Assembly: GCA_001803395.1 (NCBI GenBank)
Contig: MHBU01000030.1
Coordinates: 1-38,817, forward strand
Reading direction: 5' to 3'
Source: Methylotenera sp. RIFCSPLOWO2_02_FULL_45_14
GTDB taxonomy: Bacteria > Pseudomonadota > Gammaproteobacteria > Burkholderiales > Methylophilaceae
Length of the DNA stretch: 38,817 bases
Positions 8,432 through 16,715 of this stretch are shown piece by piece. The notes beneath the pieces were generated by a model. The model was not told the origin of the DNA and did not search any database. It worked only from the letters and a program-made list of their open reading frames with translations. Positions within the stretch are counted from its first letter, which is position 1. Each line of letters starts with the position of its first letter. The translations under genes were made by a program, and so were the position numbers.

Positions 8432-9163
8432 ATGCGTCAGCCTAACGACAACCTCTTAAATAAACTGCAATTCTACGTCACAACTTGCTACAGTTGTGGC
8501 TACCTGCCCAACAAACTCGCACAAAGCTTAATCGCCTCACCACAGCATTTGATGAATGCTGAAGTTTATAGCGGCTTGATACAACAAGGCTTTCGACGTA
8601 GTGGCATGTTTGCCTACAGACCGCATTGTGAAAACTGCCAAGCGTGCGTGCCTGTACGGATTATTCTGCAAGACTTCGCCCCCAACCGTAGCCAAAAACG
8701 CGCATTCAAACAGCATCAGAATCTTACAGCCACTATTCTACCTGTAGCGTTTTATGAAGAACATTACGCGCTTTACGCAGCTTATCAACGCGCACGGCAT
8801 GCAGACCAAACAAAACAAGATGAAATTAAGCAAGTAGATGATGCAGAACAATACCAAAGTTTTTTATGCCAAAGCAATGTAGAAAGTGTATTGGTTGAGT
8901 TTAGAGAAAACAATCAACTCAAAATGGTGAGTGTGATTGATATAGTCAGTGATGGCATTTCAGCTGTTTATACCTTTTACGATATCAGTAACGCTAAAGT
9001 GAGCTTTGGCACATATAACGTCTTATGGCAAATCGAGTGGGCTAAAAGCTTTAACCTACCCTATTTATACTTAGGCTACTGGATTAAAGATAGTCAAAAA
9101 ATGGCTTATAAACAAAATTACAAACCGTTGGAAATGCTGATTGACGGAAAGTGGTTGCAATAA
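8432..9163 (+). CDS. bpt: Aspartate/glutamate leucyltransferase (bacterial ATE1-like transferase)
   Basis: The 243-residue Bpt/ATE family protein adds Leu from Leu-tRNA to proteins with N-terminal Asp or Glu (shown for Vibrio vulnificus Bpt), a function missing from E. coli. Conserved cysteines are C19-x-x-C22 (TTCYSCGYLP) and C66-x-x-C69-x-x-C72 (CENCQACVPVR). The C-terminal GNAT-like fold includes YLGYWIKDSQKMAYK. Many databases still name it arginyl-tRNA-protein transferase; bacterial members next to aat are leucyltransferases. It follows aat in the same direction without a terminator between them. Confidence 0.92.
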   Translation: MRQPNDNLLNKLQFYVTTCYSCGYLPNKLAQSLIASPQHLMNAEVYSGLIQQGFRRSGMFAYRPHCENCQACVPVRIILQDFAPNRSQKRAFKQHQNLTATILPVAFYEEHYALYAAYQRARHADQTKQDEIKQVDDAEQYQSFLCQSNVESVLVEFRENNQLKMVSVIDIVSDGISAVYTFYDISNAKVSFGTYNVLWQIEWAKSFNLPYLYLGYWIKDSQKMAYKQNYKPLEMLIDGKWLQ

Positions 9164-9204
9164 CCATCTTGCATATTGCTAACGCAGATAAAAACAGGGT
9201 TCAA

Positions 9205-9213
9205 TGCTACAAT
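9205..9213 (+). promoter_or_regulatory. Candidate extended -10 promoter for tyrA
   Basis: TGC-TACAAT matches an extended -10 element (TGnTATAAT) 31 bases before the tyrA start. No good -35 is seen at normal spacing. It would start transcription near 9220. Confidence 0.35.
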
Positions 9214-9244
9214 TCTGCCTGTTGCTAATTAGAATAAACTCGCT

Positions 9245-10126
9245 TTGAAAAATCTGATTTTAAAAAAACTCGTCATCTTTGGTGTGGGCTTAATTGGAGG
9301 CTCAGTTGCGCTTGCTTTGAAAAAAGCAGGCTGTACAGCGCAAATAATTGGTGTTGGACGCTCCAGTGAAAGCTTGCAAACCGCTGTTGATTTAGGCGTG
9401 ATCGACCTTGCCTCTAGTAACGTTGCGGAGGCGCTTCAAGGCGCAGATATAATATTGATTGCAACACCTGTGGCACAAACCTCCGCGATACTCCATGCAA
9501 TTAAACCCCACTTAACAACTAACACGGTTATTACTGATGCAGGCAGCACCAAAAGTGACGTGTTAAATTGTGCACAAGAAATTTTAGGTGCGCAATTTAA
9601 CCAATTTGTGGGGGGGCACCCGATTGCAGGCGCAGAAAAAAGTGGTGTTGCTGCGGCCACTGCCAATTTATATCGCAATAAAAATGTGGTGTTAACACCC
9701 AGCCCTGTAACCAACCCACATGCTATTCAGCGTGTACGTGAGCTTTGGCAGACCTGCGGCGCAAATGTCAGTGAAATGCCTGCCGAAACACATGATGGCA
9801 TATTTGCCGCCGTAAGCCATTTACCGCACTTATTAGCCTTTGCCCTAGTTGACGAGGTTGCCTCACGAAAAAACGCAGAACAGTTGTTTGGATTTGCCGC
9901 GAGCGGATTTAGAGACTTTACCCGTATTGCAGGTAGCCACCCCGAAATGTGGCGAGATATTAGCTTGGCAAATAAAACTGCATTACTCGGTGAAATTACC
10001 GCCTATCAAAAAGAGTTGTCTGATTTAAAACAAATGCTGGAAAGCGAAGATAGCGAGGCTTTATATACACTGTTTGAGCGCGCCAGTGTGGCACGTAATA
10101 ATTGGACTGATACTAAAAAACTATAA
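9245..10126 (+). CDS. tyrA: Prephenate dehydrogenase
   Basis: The 293-residue enzyme oxidatively decarboxylates prephenate to 4-hydroxyphenylpyruvate (tyrosine synthesis). The Rossmann motif is GVGLIGGSVA (13-22), with TDAGSTKSD, GGHPIAGAEKSG (prephenate-binding, conserved His) and AVSHLPHLLAFAL further on. It is monofunctional, with no chorismate mutase and no C-terminal ACT domain. The start is a TTG: the frame is closed by TAG at 9230-9232 and there is no ATG between there and the Rossmann fold. No clear Shine-Dalgarno sequence precedes it. It is the first gene of a tyrA-aroA-cmk run. Confidence 0.94.
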   Translation: MKNLILKKLVIFGVGLIGGSVALALKKAGCTAQIIGVGRSSESLQTAVDLGVIDLASSNVAEALQGADIILIATPVAQTSAILHAIKPHLTTNTVITDAGSTKSDVLNCAQEILGAQFNQFVGGHPIAGAEKSGVAAATANLYRNKNVVLTPSPVTNPHAIQRVRELWQTCGANVSEMPAETHDGIFAAVSHLPHLLAFALVDEVASRKNAEQLFGFAASGFRDFTRIAGSHPEMWRDISLANKTALLGEITAYQKELSDLKQMLESEDSEALYTLFERASVARNNWTDTKKL

Positions 10127-10149
10127 TTAGAAAAACGTAAAATAGAACA

Positions 10150-11433
10150 ATGGAACAACTTACATTACCCGCCAGCCATCAGGCACAAGGCACAATCACG
10201 CTGCCAGGCTCCAAAAGCATTTCAAACCGCACCCTGTTGCTTGCTGCACTCGCCAACGGCACCACAGAAATACACGACTTACTCGCATCTGACGATACTT
10301 CTCGCATGTTAGAAGCATTGCAAACATTAGGGGTTAAATTAGAAAACTTCGCTGACAACGCATGGCGCGTAGTGGGTTGCGGTGGCAATTTTCCAAACAA
10401 ACAAGCTGAATTGTTTCTTGGTAATGCAGGCACTGCCTTTAGGCCCCTCACCGCCGCACTCGCTTTAGCTGGTGGCAATTATAGCCTTTCTGGTGTGCCG
10501 CGTATGCACGAGCGGCCAATTGGTGACTTGGTCAATGCATTAACACAAGCCGGTGCGGACATTGAGTATTTAGCCAATAAGGGCTTCCCGCCACTAAAAA
10601 TCTCCTCTCCGAAAATTGACTTGTCCAAACCCATCAAAATTCGTGGTGATGTTTCCAGCCAGTTTTTAACCGCCTTACTCATGGCGCTGCCACTTGCACA
10701 ACAAAAAGCGACCATTGAAGTGGTAGGTGAATTGATTTCTAAACCTTATATTGAAATCACCCTCAATTTAATGGCGAAATTTGGTGTACATGTTGAACGC
10801 AATGGTTGGCAAAGCTTTACTGTTCCAGTCAACAGCAGCTACATCTCGCCTAGCCAACTTTTTGTTGAAGGCGACGCCTCTAGCGCCTCATATTTTTTAG
10901 CCGCGGGTGCAATCGCAGGTGAAGTCAGCGTGCAGGGATTAGGCCAACACAGCATTCAAGGCGATGTGCGCTTTGCCGAAGCGTTAGCGTTAATGGGCGG
11001 CCACATCAGCTATGGCACAAACTATATCACCGCCAGTAAAGCTGAAAAACTCAATGCTATTGACCTTGATTGCAATCACATTCCCGATGCCGCGATGACC
11101 TTAGCGATTCTTGCGTTATTTGCCGAAGGCACCACCACTTTGCGCAATATCGCCAGCTGGCGCGTCAAAGAAACCGACCGTATTGCTGCAATGGCCACCG
11201 AGCTACGTAAGGTTGGTGCAACGGTAATTGAAGGCGCGGACTACATTAAAGTGACACCTCCCGCACAGCTTACGCCCAACGCAGTGATTAATACTTACGA
11301 TGACCACCGCATGGCAATGTGTTTTTCGCTCGTATCTTTAGGTGGCGTTCCAATCATCATCAATGACCCTAAATGTGTGAATAAGACTTTTCCTGATTAT
11401 TTCGATGAGTTTAAGAAAATAGCACATGCATAA
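10150..11433 (+). CDS. aroA: 3-phosphoshikimate 1-carboxyvinyltransferase (EPSP synthase)
   Basis: The 427-residue enzyme catalyses the sixth shikimate step (shikimate-3-phosphate plus PEP to EPSP). [10 protein letters not shown] contains the catalytic/binding Lys22 and Ser23. Also visible are [14 protein letters not shown] (class I, PEP-site glycine), [11 protein letters not shown] and [12 protein letters not shown]. Length equals the E. coli enzyme. It starts 23 bases after tyrA, and its last 8 bases overlap the cmk start, so it is coupled to cmk. Confidence 0.97.
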   Translation: MEQLTLPASHQAQGTITLPGSKSISNRTLLLAALANGTTEIHDLLASDDTSRMLEALQTLGVKLENFADNAWRVVGCGGNFPNKQAELFLGNAGTAFRPLTAALALAGGNYSLSGVPRMHERPIGDLVNALTQAGADIEYLANKGFPPLKISSPKIDLSKPIKIRGDVSSQFLTALLMALPLAQQKATIEVVGELISKPYIEITLNLMAKFGVHVERNGWQSFTVPVNSSYISPSQLFVEGDASSASYFLAAGAIAGEVSVQGLGQHSIQGDVRFAEALALMGGHISYGTNYITASKAEKLNAIDLDCNHIPDAAMTLAILALFAEGTTTLRNIASWRVKETDRIAAMATELRKVGATVIEGADYIKVTPPAQLTPNAVINTYDDHRMAMCFSLVSLGGVPIIINDPKCVNKTFPDYFDEFKKIAHA

Positions 11434-12094
11434 CGCCATTCCCGTGATAGCCATTGATGGCCCATCAGCCTCAGGCAAAGGCACCATTGCCCAATTGGTT
11501 GCAGATGTGCTTGGCTTTGCCTACCTGGATTCAGGTGCGCTTTATCGTGTAGTTGCCTTTGCTGCACAGCAAAAAAACATAGATTGGAACGATGCCGAGG
11601 CTGTTGCGGAATACGCAAAAACACTTAACATTCAATTCAAAAATGGTCAGGTTTATCTCAACGCTACTGATATTTCTGACGAAATTAGAACCGAAGCCAT
11701 GGGCAAAGGCGCCTCACAAGTCGCTGTCCATGCGCCACTGCGAGCTGCACTGGTAGAGCTACAACATAGCTTTTGCCAATCGCCTGGCCTGGTTGCCGAT
11801 GGTCGCGATATGGGCACCGTCATCTTTCCAGAAGCATCGCTCAAGATATTTCTCACCGCATCCACTGAAGTACGCGCCAAGCGTCGCTATCAACAACTTA
11901 TTGGCAATAATCAATCCGCCAACTATGAAAGCATCCTGTCAGATTTACAAGAACGCGACGCAAGAGATAAAAATAGAGCGAGTGCACCACTTATTATGGC
12001 AAAAGATGCAATCTTGCTAGAAACTGATCAATTAACTATTTCAGAAGCAGTAAACGTTGTTTTACAAAATTATCAGCATAAAATGTACGAATAG
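11426..12094 (+). CDS. cmk: Cytidylate kinase
   Basis: The 222-residue NMP kinase phosphorylates CMP and dCMP. The P-loop is [10 protein letters not shown] (11-20). [10 protein letters not shown] forms the CMP-binding region, [15 protein letters not shown] follows, and the lid is RAKRRYQQL through [13 protein letters not shown]. It overlaps aroA by 8 bases (ATGCATAA), and the aroA-cmk-rpsA order is conserved in beta- and gammaproteobacteria. Confidence 0.97.
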   Translation: MHNAIPVIAIDGPSASGKGTIAQLVADVLGFAYLDSGALYRVVAFAAQQKNIDWNDAEAVAEYAKTLNIQFKNGQVYLNATDISDEIRTEAMGKGASQVAVHAPLRAALVELQHSFCQSPGLVADGRDMGTVIFPEASLKIFLTASTEVRAKRRYQQLIGNNQSANYESILSDLQERDARDKNRASAPLIMAKDAILLETDQLTISEAVNVVLQNYQHKMYE

Positions 12095-12118
12095 TCTTTT
12101 ATTTTTCAATGTTTTAGT

Positions 12119-12197
12119 TATAATTCCATCTTTACATTTTTGTCGTCCGCACATCTCACAGATTTGCGGTTTTTTAATCACCCCACTGCTAGGTGGG
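12119..12197 (+). promoter_or_regulatory. rpsA leader: promoter, terminator-like hairpin and second hairpin
   Basis: A perfect TATAAT (12119-12124) is followed by CCGCA-c-ATCT, loop CAC, AGAT-t-TGCGG and six T (12147-12175). This is a convincing intrinsic-terminator shape located inside the rpsA leader. A second stem CCCAC/GTGGG with loop TGCTAG is at 12182-12197. The rpsA ATG is at 12220 behind only a weak AGGT and an A/T-rich stretch. The hairpin could end cmk transcripts from upstream, or act as an attenuator if the TATAAT is used. Confidence 0.55.
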
Positions 12198-12219
12198 ATT
12201 ATTTAGGTAATTTTATTTA

Positions 12220-13722
12220 ATGGCTTCTACCTCTAAATCTACTGCTTCACCCATGGAATCTTTTGCTGCGCTTTTTGAAGAAAGCTTAGCTCGCCAAGAA
12301 ATGCGTTCTGGCGAAGTGATCACTGCTGAAGTTGTATCTGTTGATAACGATCATGTGATTGTTAACGCTGGTCTTAAATCTGAAAGCGTTATTAATGCTG
12401 ATGAATTCCGTAACGCTCAAGGTGAACTTGAAGTTCAAGTGGGTGACTTTGTAAAAGTAGCCATTGAAAAACTAGAAGATGGCTTTGGCTCAACGATACT
12501 TTCACGCGAAAAAGCAAAACGCATGGAAACATGGTTAGACCTGGAAGATGCAATGAACGAAGGCCGCATCATTAAAGGTTTTGTCAGCGGTAAAGTTAAA
12601 GGTGGTTTACGCGTTTCTGTCAACGGCATCATGGCTTTCTTGCCAGGCTCATTAGTTGATGTGCGTCCGGTAAAAGACACTACACCGTTTGAAAACAAAG
12701 AGTGTGATTTAAAAGTAATCAAACTAGACCGTAAACGTAACAACATCGTTGTTTCACGTCGTGCAGTGATGGAAGTTAGCGCTGGCGCTGACCGCGAAGC
12801 GTTGCTTGGCACATTGGCCGAAGGTGCAGTGGTTAAAGGCATCGTTAAAAATATTACTGACTACGGCGCATTCGTTGATTTAGGCGGTATTGATGGCTTG
12901 TTACACATCACTGATTTGGCATGGCGCCGTGTAAAACATCCATCAGAAATACTCACAGTGGGTGAAGAAGTTGAAGCCAAAATCTTGAAATTTGATCAAG
13001 AAAAAAACCGTGTTTCATTGGGTATCAAACAATTAGGCGACGACCCATGGGTTGCATTAACACGCCGTTACCCAGTAAGCACACGCTTATTCGGTAAAGT
13101 TTCTAACTTAACTGACTACGGTGCGTTTGTTGAAATCGAGCCAGGTATCGAAGGTTTAGTTCACGTTTCAGAAATGGATTGGACGAACAAAAACATTCAT
13201 CCAGGCAAAATTGCTCAATTAGGTGATGAAGTTGAAGTGATGATTCTTGAAATCGACGAAGCGCGTCGTCGTCTATCATTAGGCATGAAACAATGCCAGG
13301 CTAATCCTTGGGATGATTTCTCTGCGACTCACGCTAAAGGCGATAAAGTTTCAGGTCAAATCAAATCAATCACTGATTTCGGCGTGTTCATTGGCTTGCC
13401 AGGCGGTATTGATGGTTTAGTTCACTTATCAGATTTGTCATGGTCACAAACTGGCGAAGAAGCCATCCGTAACTTCAAAAAAGGTGACGAGTTGCAAGCT
13501 GTAATCTTGGCCATTGATGTTGAAAAAGAACGCATTTCTCTGGGCGTGAAACAATTGACTACTGATCCATCAGGCGCATCTTCTGAAGAAAAATCAGAAG
13601 CTAAACCTAAAGCTAAATCTGCTAAAACAAAAGAACCTGCACAAATGCCAGATGACGGCGCAGCTGCTGGTACTACCAATCTTGGTGCTTTGTTAAAAGC
13701 TAAATTAGACAGCAAAAAATAA
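12220..13722 (+). CDS. rpsA: 30S ribosomal protein S1, five-repeat form
   Basis: S1 binds mRNA leaders and docks them on the 30S subunit. This 500-residue protein has five S1 repeats at about 31-98, 117-180, 202-270, 287-357 and 374-444. The usual proteobacterial S1 has six repeats and 555-570 residues. After [18 protein letters not shown] the expected sixth repeat is absent, and a 50-residue Lys/Ala/Glu-rich tail ends in [15 protein letters not shown]. The frame is clean and ihfB follows 37 bases later, so there is no sign of a frameshift losing repeat six. A weak ribosome site fits the known S1-dependent, autoregulated start of rpsA. Confidence 0.96.
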   Translation: MASTSKSTASPMESFAALFEESLARQEMRSGEVITAEVVSVDNDHVIVNAGLKSESVINADEFRNAQGELEVQVGDFVKVAIEKLEDGFGSTILSREKAKRMETWLDLEDAMNEGRIIKGFVSGKVKGGLRVSVNGIMAFLPGSLVDVRPVKDTTPFENKECDLKVIKLDRKRNNIVVSRRAVMEVSAGADREALLGTLAEGAVVKGIVKNITDYGAFVDLGGIDGLLHITDLAWRRVKHPSEILTVGEEVEAKILKFDQEKNRVSLGIKQLGDDPWVALTRRYPVSTRLFGKVSNLTDYGAFVEIEPGIEGLVHVSEMDWTNKNIHPGKIAQLGDEVEVMILEIDEARRRLSLGMKQCQANPWDDFSATHAKGDKVSGQIKSITDFGVFIGLPGGIDGLVHLSDLSWSQTGEEAIRNFKKGDELQAVILAIDVEKERISLGVKQLTTDPSGASSEEKSEAKPKAKSAKTKEPAQMPDDGAAAGTTNLGALLKAKLDSKK

Positions 13723-13759
13723 TAGCTAGTAATTAGTACCCAAGAAAAGGCGAATTAGC

Positions 13760-14041
13760 ATGACAAAATCTGAGCTAATCACACTACTTGCGGAGCGTTT
13801 TCCGCAATTAGTGATAAAAGATGCGGAACTGTCAGTCAAGGCAATTTTAGATGCCATGTCTGATAACCTTGCAACTGGTGAACGCATCGAGATACGCGGC
13901 TTTGGAAGCTTTAGCTTGAACTACCGTCCACCGCGCTTAGGTCGCAACCCTAAAACTGGCAGTAAAGTACAGGTACCAGAAAAACATGTGCCTCACTTTA
14001 AAGCAGGTAAAGAACTACGCGAACGTGTTGATTTAAGCTAA
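13760..14041 (+). CDS. ihfB: Integration host factor subunit beta
   Basis: The 93-residue DNA-bending HU/IHF-family protein heterodimerises with IhfA. It carries the DNABII signature [37 protein letters not shown] region (about 48-84), with the Pro in RNPKTG at the tip of the DNA-intercalating arm. Its position directly after rpsA identifies the beta subunit rather than HU. IHF often helps sigma-54 promoters by looping, relevant to the GlrR circuit in this window, though no IHF site was assigned there. Confidence 0.96.
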   Translation: MTKSELITLLAERFPQLVIKDAELSVKAILDAMSDNLATGERIEIRGFGSFSLNYRPPRLGRNPKTGSKVQVPEKHVPHFKAGKELRERVDLS

Positions 14042-14064
14042 CAATTGCTTTTAAGTTCTAGTTG

Positions 14065-14095
14065 AAACGGCAGCCCTCAAGCTGCCGTTTTTTTA
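14065..14095 (+). terminator. Rho-independent terminator after ihfB
   Basis: AAACGGCAGC (14065-14074), loop CCTCAA, GCTGCCGTTT (14081-14090) and a continuing T-run make a 10-bp perfect stem, 24 bases after the ihfB stop. Confidence 0.95.
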
Positions 14096-14153
14096 TTGTG
14101 CAAACCACAATTCAGGTAAAATGTGACCTGATAAAAAATTAAAGTGAAACAAA

Positions 14154-15326
14154 ATGGAATTCGAGTTTTGGTGGCTATTAGCATTGCCTCTATTTTTCAG
14201 CCTAGGCTGGTTAGCAGCCCGCGTTGACCTTAAACAGCTACTTGCTGAATCAACGGCACTGCCCGCAGCCTATTTTAAAGGTTTAAATTTCTTAATTACC
14301 AATCAACACGACAAAGCTATTGAAGCATTTACTGAAGCGGTGCAAGCCAATACAGACTCTCTCGAGCTACATTTTGCATTAGGCAGCTTATTCAGAAAAC
14401 GTGGTGAAGTAGATCGTGCCATTCACTTACACTTAAATTTACTTGCAAAAAAAGAACTTGAACCACAACAAAAACTAGCGGTGACTGCCGAGCTTGCGCA
14501 AGATTATTTAAAAGCAGGTCTGCTTGATCGCGCGGAAGAACTATTTGAGTCGCTCAATGATGATCGATACCGCCAGCCAGCTTTACGTGCATTACTTGAA
14601 ATCTATGTACGAGAACGCGAATGGGAGCGCGCCATTAAAGCGGCCACTGAACTCGAAAGGCTTTCTGGCGTACCTTTTCGCGTTGAAATTTCACACTATT
14701 ATTGTGAAATGGCAGTTAAATCTAAGCTCGAAAATGACACACATACCGCCAGGTTTGAATTAGACTTGGCACTCAACGCCAATAAAAACTGTGTGCGCGC
14801 CAATGTCTTATTGGGGGATTTGGAAGCCGAGACCAACGACCACAAAACTGCCATCTCCACCTGGAAACGTATTGAATTTCAAAAACCTGAGTACTTAGGT
14901 TTAATCGCGCCGAAATTACTCGCCAGCTATCGTGCCTTAAATCAAACAGCTGAAGGCTTAAGTTTGCTGAAAACGTACTTGCAAACCTACCAGCTTAGCG
15001 CATTAGTCAACGTGTTATATGAGGCGACATTAGCTGAAGAAGGTGCAGCAAGTGCCGCTACCTTGGCGCGTAATGAGCTTATTAAAATGCCAAGTTTAAA
15101 TACTTTAGACCAGCTATTACAAGCCCGCGCAATTGTAGAAACCAGTCAGCCACAAAATGCAAACCTTCAAGACACACAACTGATGCAGCAAGCGGTACGC
15201 CATGCTATAGGCAACAAGACCGCCTATTATTGTGAACAATGCGGCTTTAAAGCTAAATATCATCACTGGCAATGCCCCGCTTGCAACGCGTGGGAAACAC
15301 TACCGGCTGAACCCACCACTGTTTGA
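14154..15326 (+). CDS. lapB: Lipopolysaccharide assembly protein B (TPR plus rubredoxin-type zinc ribbon)
   Basis: The 390-residue protein is equivalent to E. coli LapB/YciM, which presents LpxC to FtsH and so limits LPS synthesis. It has an N-terminal membrane helix (about 5-20, [17 protein letters not shown]), tandem TPR units over about 45-330, and a C-terminal rubredoxin-like metal site with two CxxC pairs (YYCEQCGF and QCPACNAW). It is followed by pyrF, as in E. coli, but no lapA-like gene precedes it: the 112-base gap after ihfB holds only the terminator and leader. Confidence 0.94.
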   Translation: MEFEFWWLLALPLFFSLGWLAARVDLKQLLAESTALPAAYFKGLNFLITNQHDKAIEAFTEAVQANTDSLELHFALGSLFRKRGEVDRAIHLHLNLLAKKELEPQQKLAVTAELAQDYLKAGLLDRAEELFESLNDDRYRQPALRALLEIYVREREWERAIKAATELERLSGVPFRVEISHYYCEMAVKSKLENDTHTARFELDLALNANKNCVRANVLLGDLEAETNDHKTAISTWKRIEFQKPEYLGLIAPKLLASYRALNQTAEGLSLLKTYLQTYQLSALVNVLYEATLAEEGAASAATLARNELIKMPSLNTLDQLLQARAIVETSQPQNANLQDTQLMQQAVRHAIGNKTAYYCEQCGFKAKYHHWQCPACNAWETLPAEPTTV

Positions 15327-15351
15327 TCAACCATACATCCACTCAATCACA

Positions 15352-16095
15352 ATGACTAGCCAATCAAATACAAACCCGATACATGAGCTAAAAATCCATG
15401 ACCCTAAAATAATAGTCGCGCTCGATTACGCGGATGCCGCGAGTGCGCTAAAATTGGTTGAGCAGTTAGACCCGACACTGTGTCGATTAAAAGTGGGTAA
15501 AGAGTTGTTCACTGCAGCAGGACCACAGTTTGTAGAAACATTAACACACTCAAACTTTGGCGTGTTTTTAGATTTAAAATTTCATGATATTCCAAACACG
15601 GTAGCAAAAGCTTGCACTGCTGCTAGCAACTTAGGTATTTGGATGCTCAATGTTCATGCTAGCGGCGGCCTGGAAATGATGCAAGCGGCTAAACAAGCCG
15701 TCAATAATAGTACAAACAAACCGCTATTAATTGCCGTCACCGTGCTTACCAGTATGAATCAACAAACCCTAAGCCAAATTGGCATTCAAACTGATTTAGC
15801 AACCCATGTACTCAACCTTGCCACACTAACTCAACAAGCTGGGCTTGATGGCGTCGTATGCTCGGCACTAGAAGCCAAAATGTTGCGGGAGAATTTGGGC
15901 AGTGAATTTTGTTTAGTCACCCCCGGCATCCGCCCCGCCAACGCCAGCCAAGATGATCAATCGCGCATTGTCACCCCTGCAAATGCCTTGGCTATGGGCG
16001 CAAGCTATCTTGTTATTGGCAGACCAATTACACAAGCCTCGCACCCACTTAAAGCATTAGAAGCAATTCATGCTGAATGTACCCTGGCAACTTGA
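15352..16095 (+). CDS. pyrF: Orotidine 5'-phosphate decarboxylase
   Basis: This class I OMP decarboxylase performs the last step of UMP synthesis. The catalytic Asp-x-Lys-x-x-Asp array is DLKFHD, with Lys76 in this numbering; VTPGIRP and YLVIGRPIT form the phosphate-binding end. I start it at the ATG at 15352 (247 residues). A longer frame begins at 15232 but would overlap lapB by 95 bases and add 40 residues not typical of the family. It lies 25 bases after lapB and is probably co-transcribed. Confidence 0.93.
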   Translation: MTSQSNTNPIHELKIHDPKIIVALDYADAASALKLVEQLDPTLCRLKVGKELFTAAGPQFVETLTHSNFGVFLDLKFHDIPNTVAKACTAASNLGIWMLNVHASGGLEMMQAAKQAVNNSTNKPLLIAVTVLTSMNQQTLSQIGIQTDLATHVLNLATLTQQAGLDGVVCSALEAKMLRENLGSEFCLVTPGIRPANASQDDQSRIVTPANALAMGASYLVIGRPITQASHPLKALEAIHAECTLAT

Positions 16096-16107
16096 ATCTG
16101 AATCCCG

Positions 16108-16168
16108 TTGTGAGTATTTGTTTATTTAAGCTATGATGCCATTCAATTGTTTAATAATTCAAACAATT
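16108..16168 (+). promoter_or_regulatory. Candidate promoter and leader hairpin of the ComEA-like gene
   Basis: TTGTGA (16108-16113), an 18-base spacer and TATGAT (16132-16137) form a reasonable sigma-70 promoter. In the leader, AATTGTTT (16145-16152) pairs perfectly with AAACAATT (16161-16168) around an 8-base loop. The coding start is at 16208 behind CGGAG. Confidence 0.45.
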
Positions 16169-16207
16169 ACTTTATTGATAGTTAGTTAAAATTTACGGAG
16201 TATCAAA

Positions 16208-16621
16208 ATGAAAAAAATGTTGTTTGCATTACTTGCCTTTTTGAGTTTGAGCTTAAGTGCAATTGCTGGCGTTAATCTCAATACCGCAACCCAGGCTGAA
16301 CTAGAAAGCCTAAATGGCATCGGCCCAGTAAAAGCGCAGGCGATTATTGATTACCGTAAAAAGAATGGCGGCTTTAAAACCGTTGATGAACTTCAAAAAG
16401 TAGATGGCATTGGCGCCGCTACCGTAGCAAACTTGCGTAAAGACGTTTCTATAACTGGTAAAACTACGGCAGTGGCAGCAGTTGAAAAGAAAACAGCTAA
16501 AGAAGTTAAACCTGCTACAACAAACAAAGCAGTCACTGATAAGCCAGCAAAAGAAGTAAAAACCGTCAAAACTGAAAAAGTAACAACAATCAAACCTGCA
16601 GTAAAAGCAGAAGCTAAGTAA
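16208..16621 (+). CDS. ComEA-like helix-hairpin-helix DNA-binding protein
   Basis: The 137-residue protein has a cleavable signal peptide (cleavage after SAIA, about residue 20). A double helix-hairpin-helix domain of the ComEA type follows (VNLNTATQAELESLNGIGPVKAQAII and DELQKVDGIGAATVANLRK, about 22-80). A Lys/Ala/Thr-rich tail of about 55 residues ends it. ComEA-type proteins bind incoming double-stranded DNA in the periplasm during natural transformation. The basic tail could add nonspecific DNA binding; that is inference. It is monocistronic, with its own promoter and terminator. Confidence 0.85.
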   Translation: MKKMLFALLAFLSLSLSAIAGVNLNTATQAELESLNGIGPVKAQAIIDYRKKNGGFKTVDELQKVDGIGAATVANLRKDVSITGKTTAVAAVEKKTAKEVKPATTNKAVTDKPAKEVKTVKTEKVTTIKPAVKAEAK

Positions 16622-16642
16622 ACATTTGATAATGTATTAATT

Positions 16643-16670
16643 AAAAAGCCCCGCATATGCGGGGCTTTTT
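16643..16670. terminator. Bidirectional terminator between comEA-like gene and metG
   Basis: A perfect 28-base palindrome: A5-GCCCCGCA, centre TA, TGCGGGGC-T5. It serves both convergent genes. Confidence 0.95.
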
Positions 16671-16715
16671 AATATTCAAATACTTTTAACCTATAAACTT
16701 CCCCACATCATAACG

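Noticed and set aside
13723-13759. Remnant of a sixth S1 repeat after the rpsA stop
   Set aside because: Only 37 bases separate rpsA and ihfB, and they read as a normal spacer with a ribosome site.
15232-15351. Upstream in-frame extension of pyrF starting inside lapB
   Set aside because: It would overlap lapB by 95 bases and add 40 residues without family counterpart; the ATG at 15352 gives a normal 247-residue enzyme.
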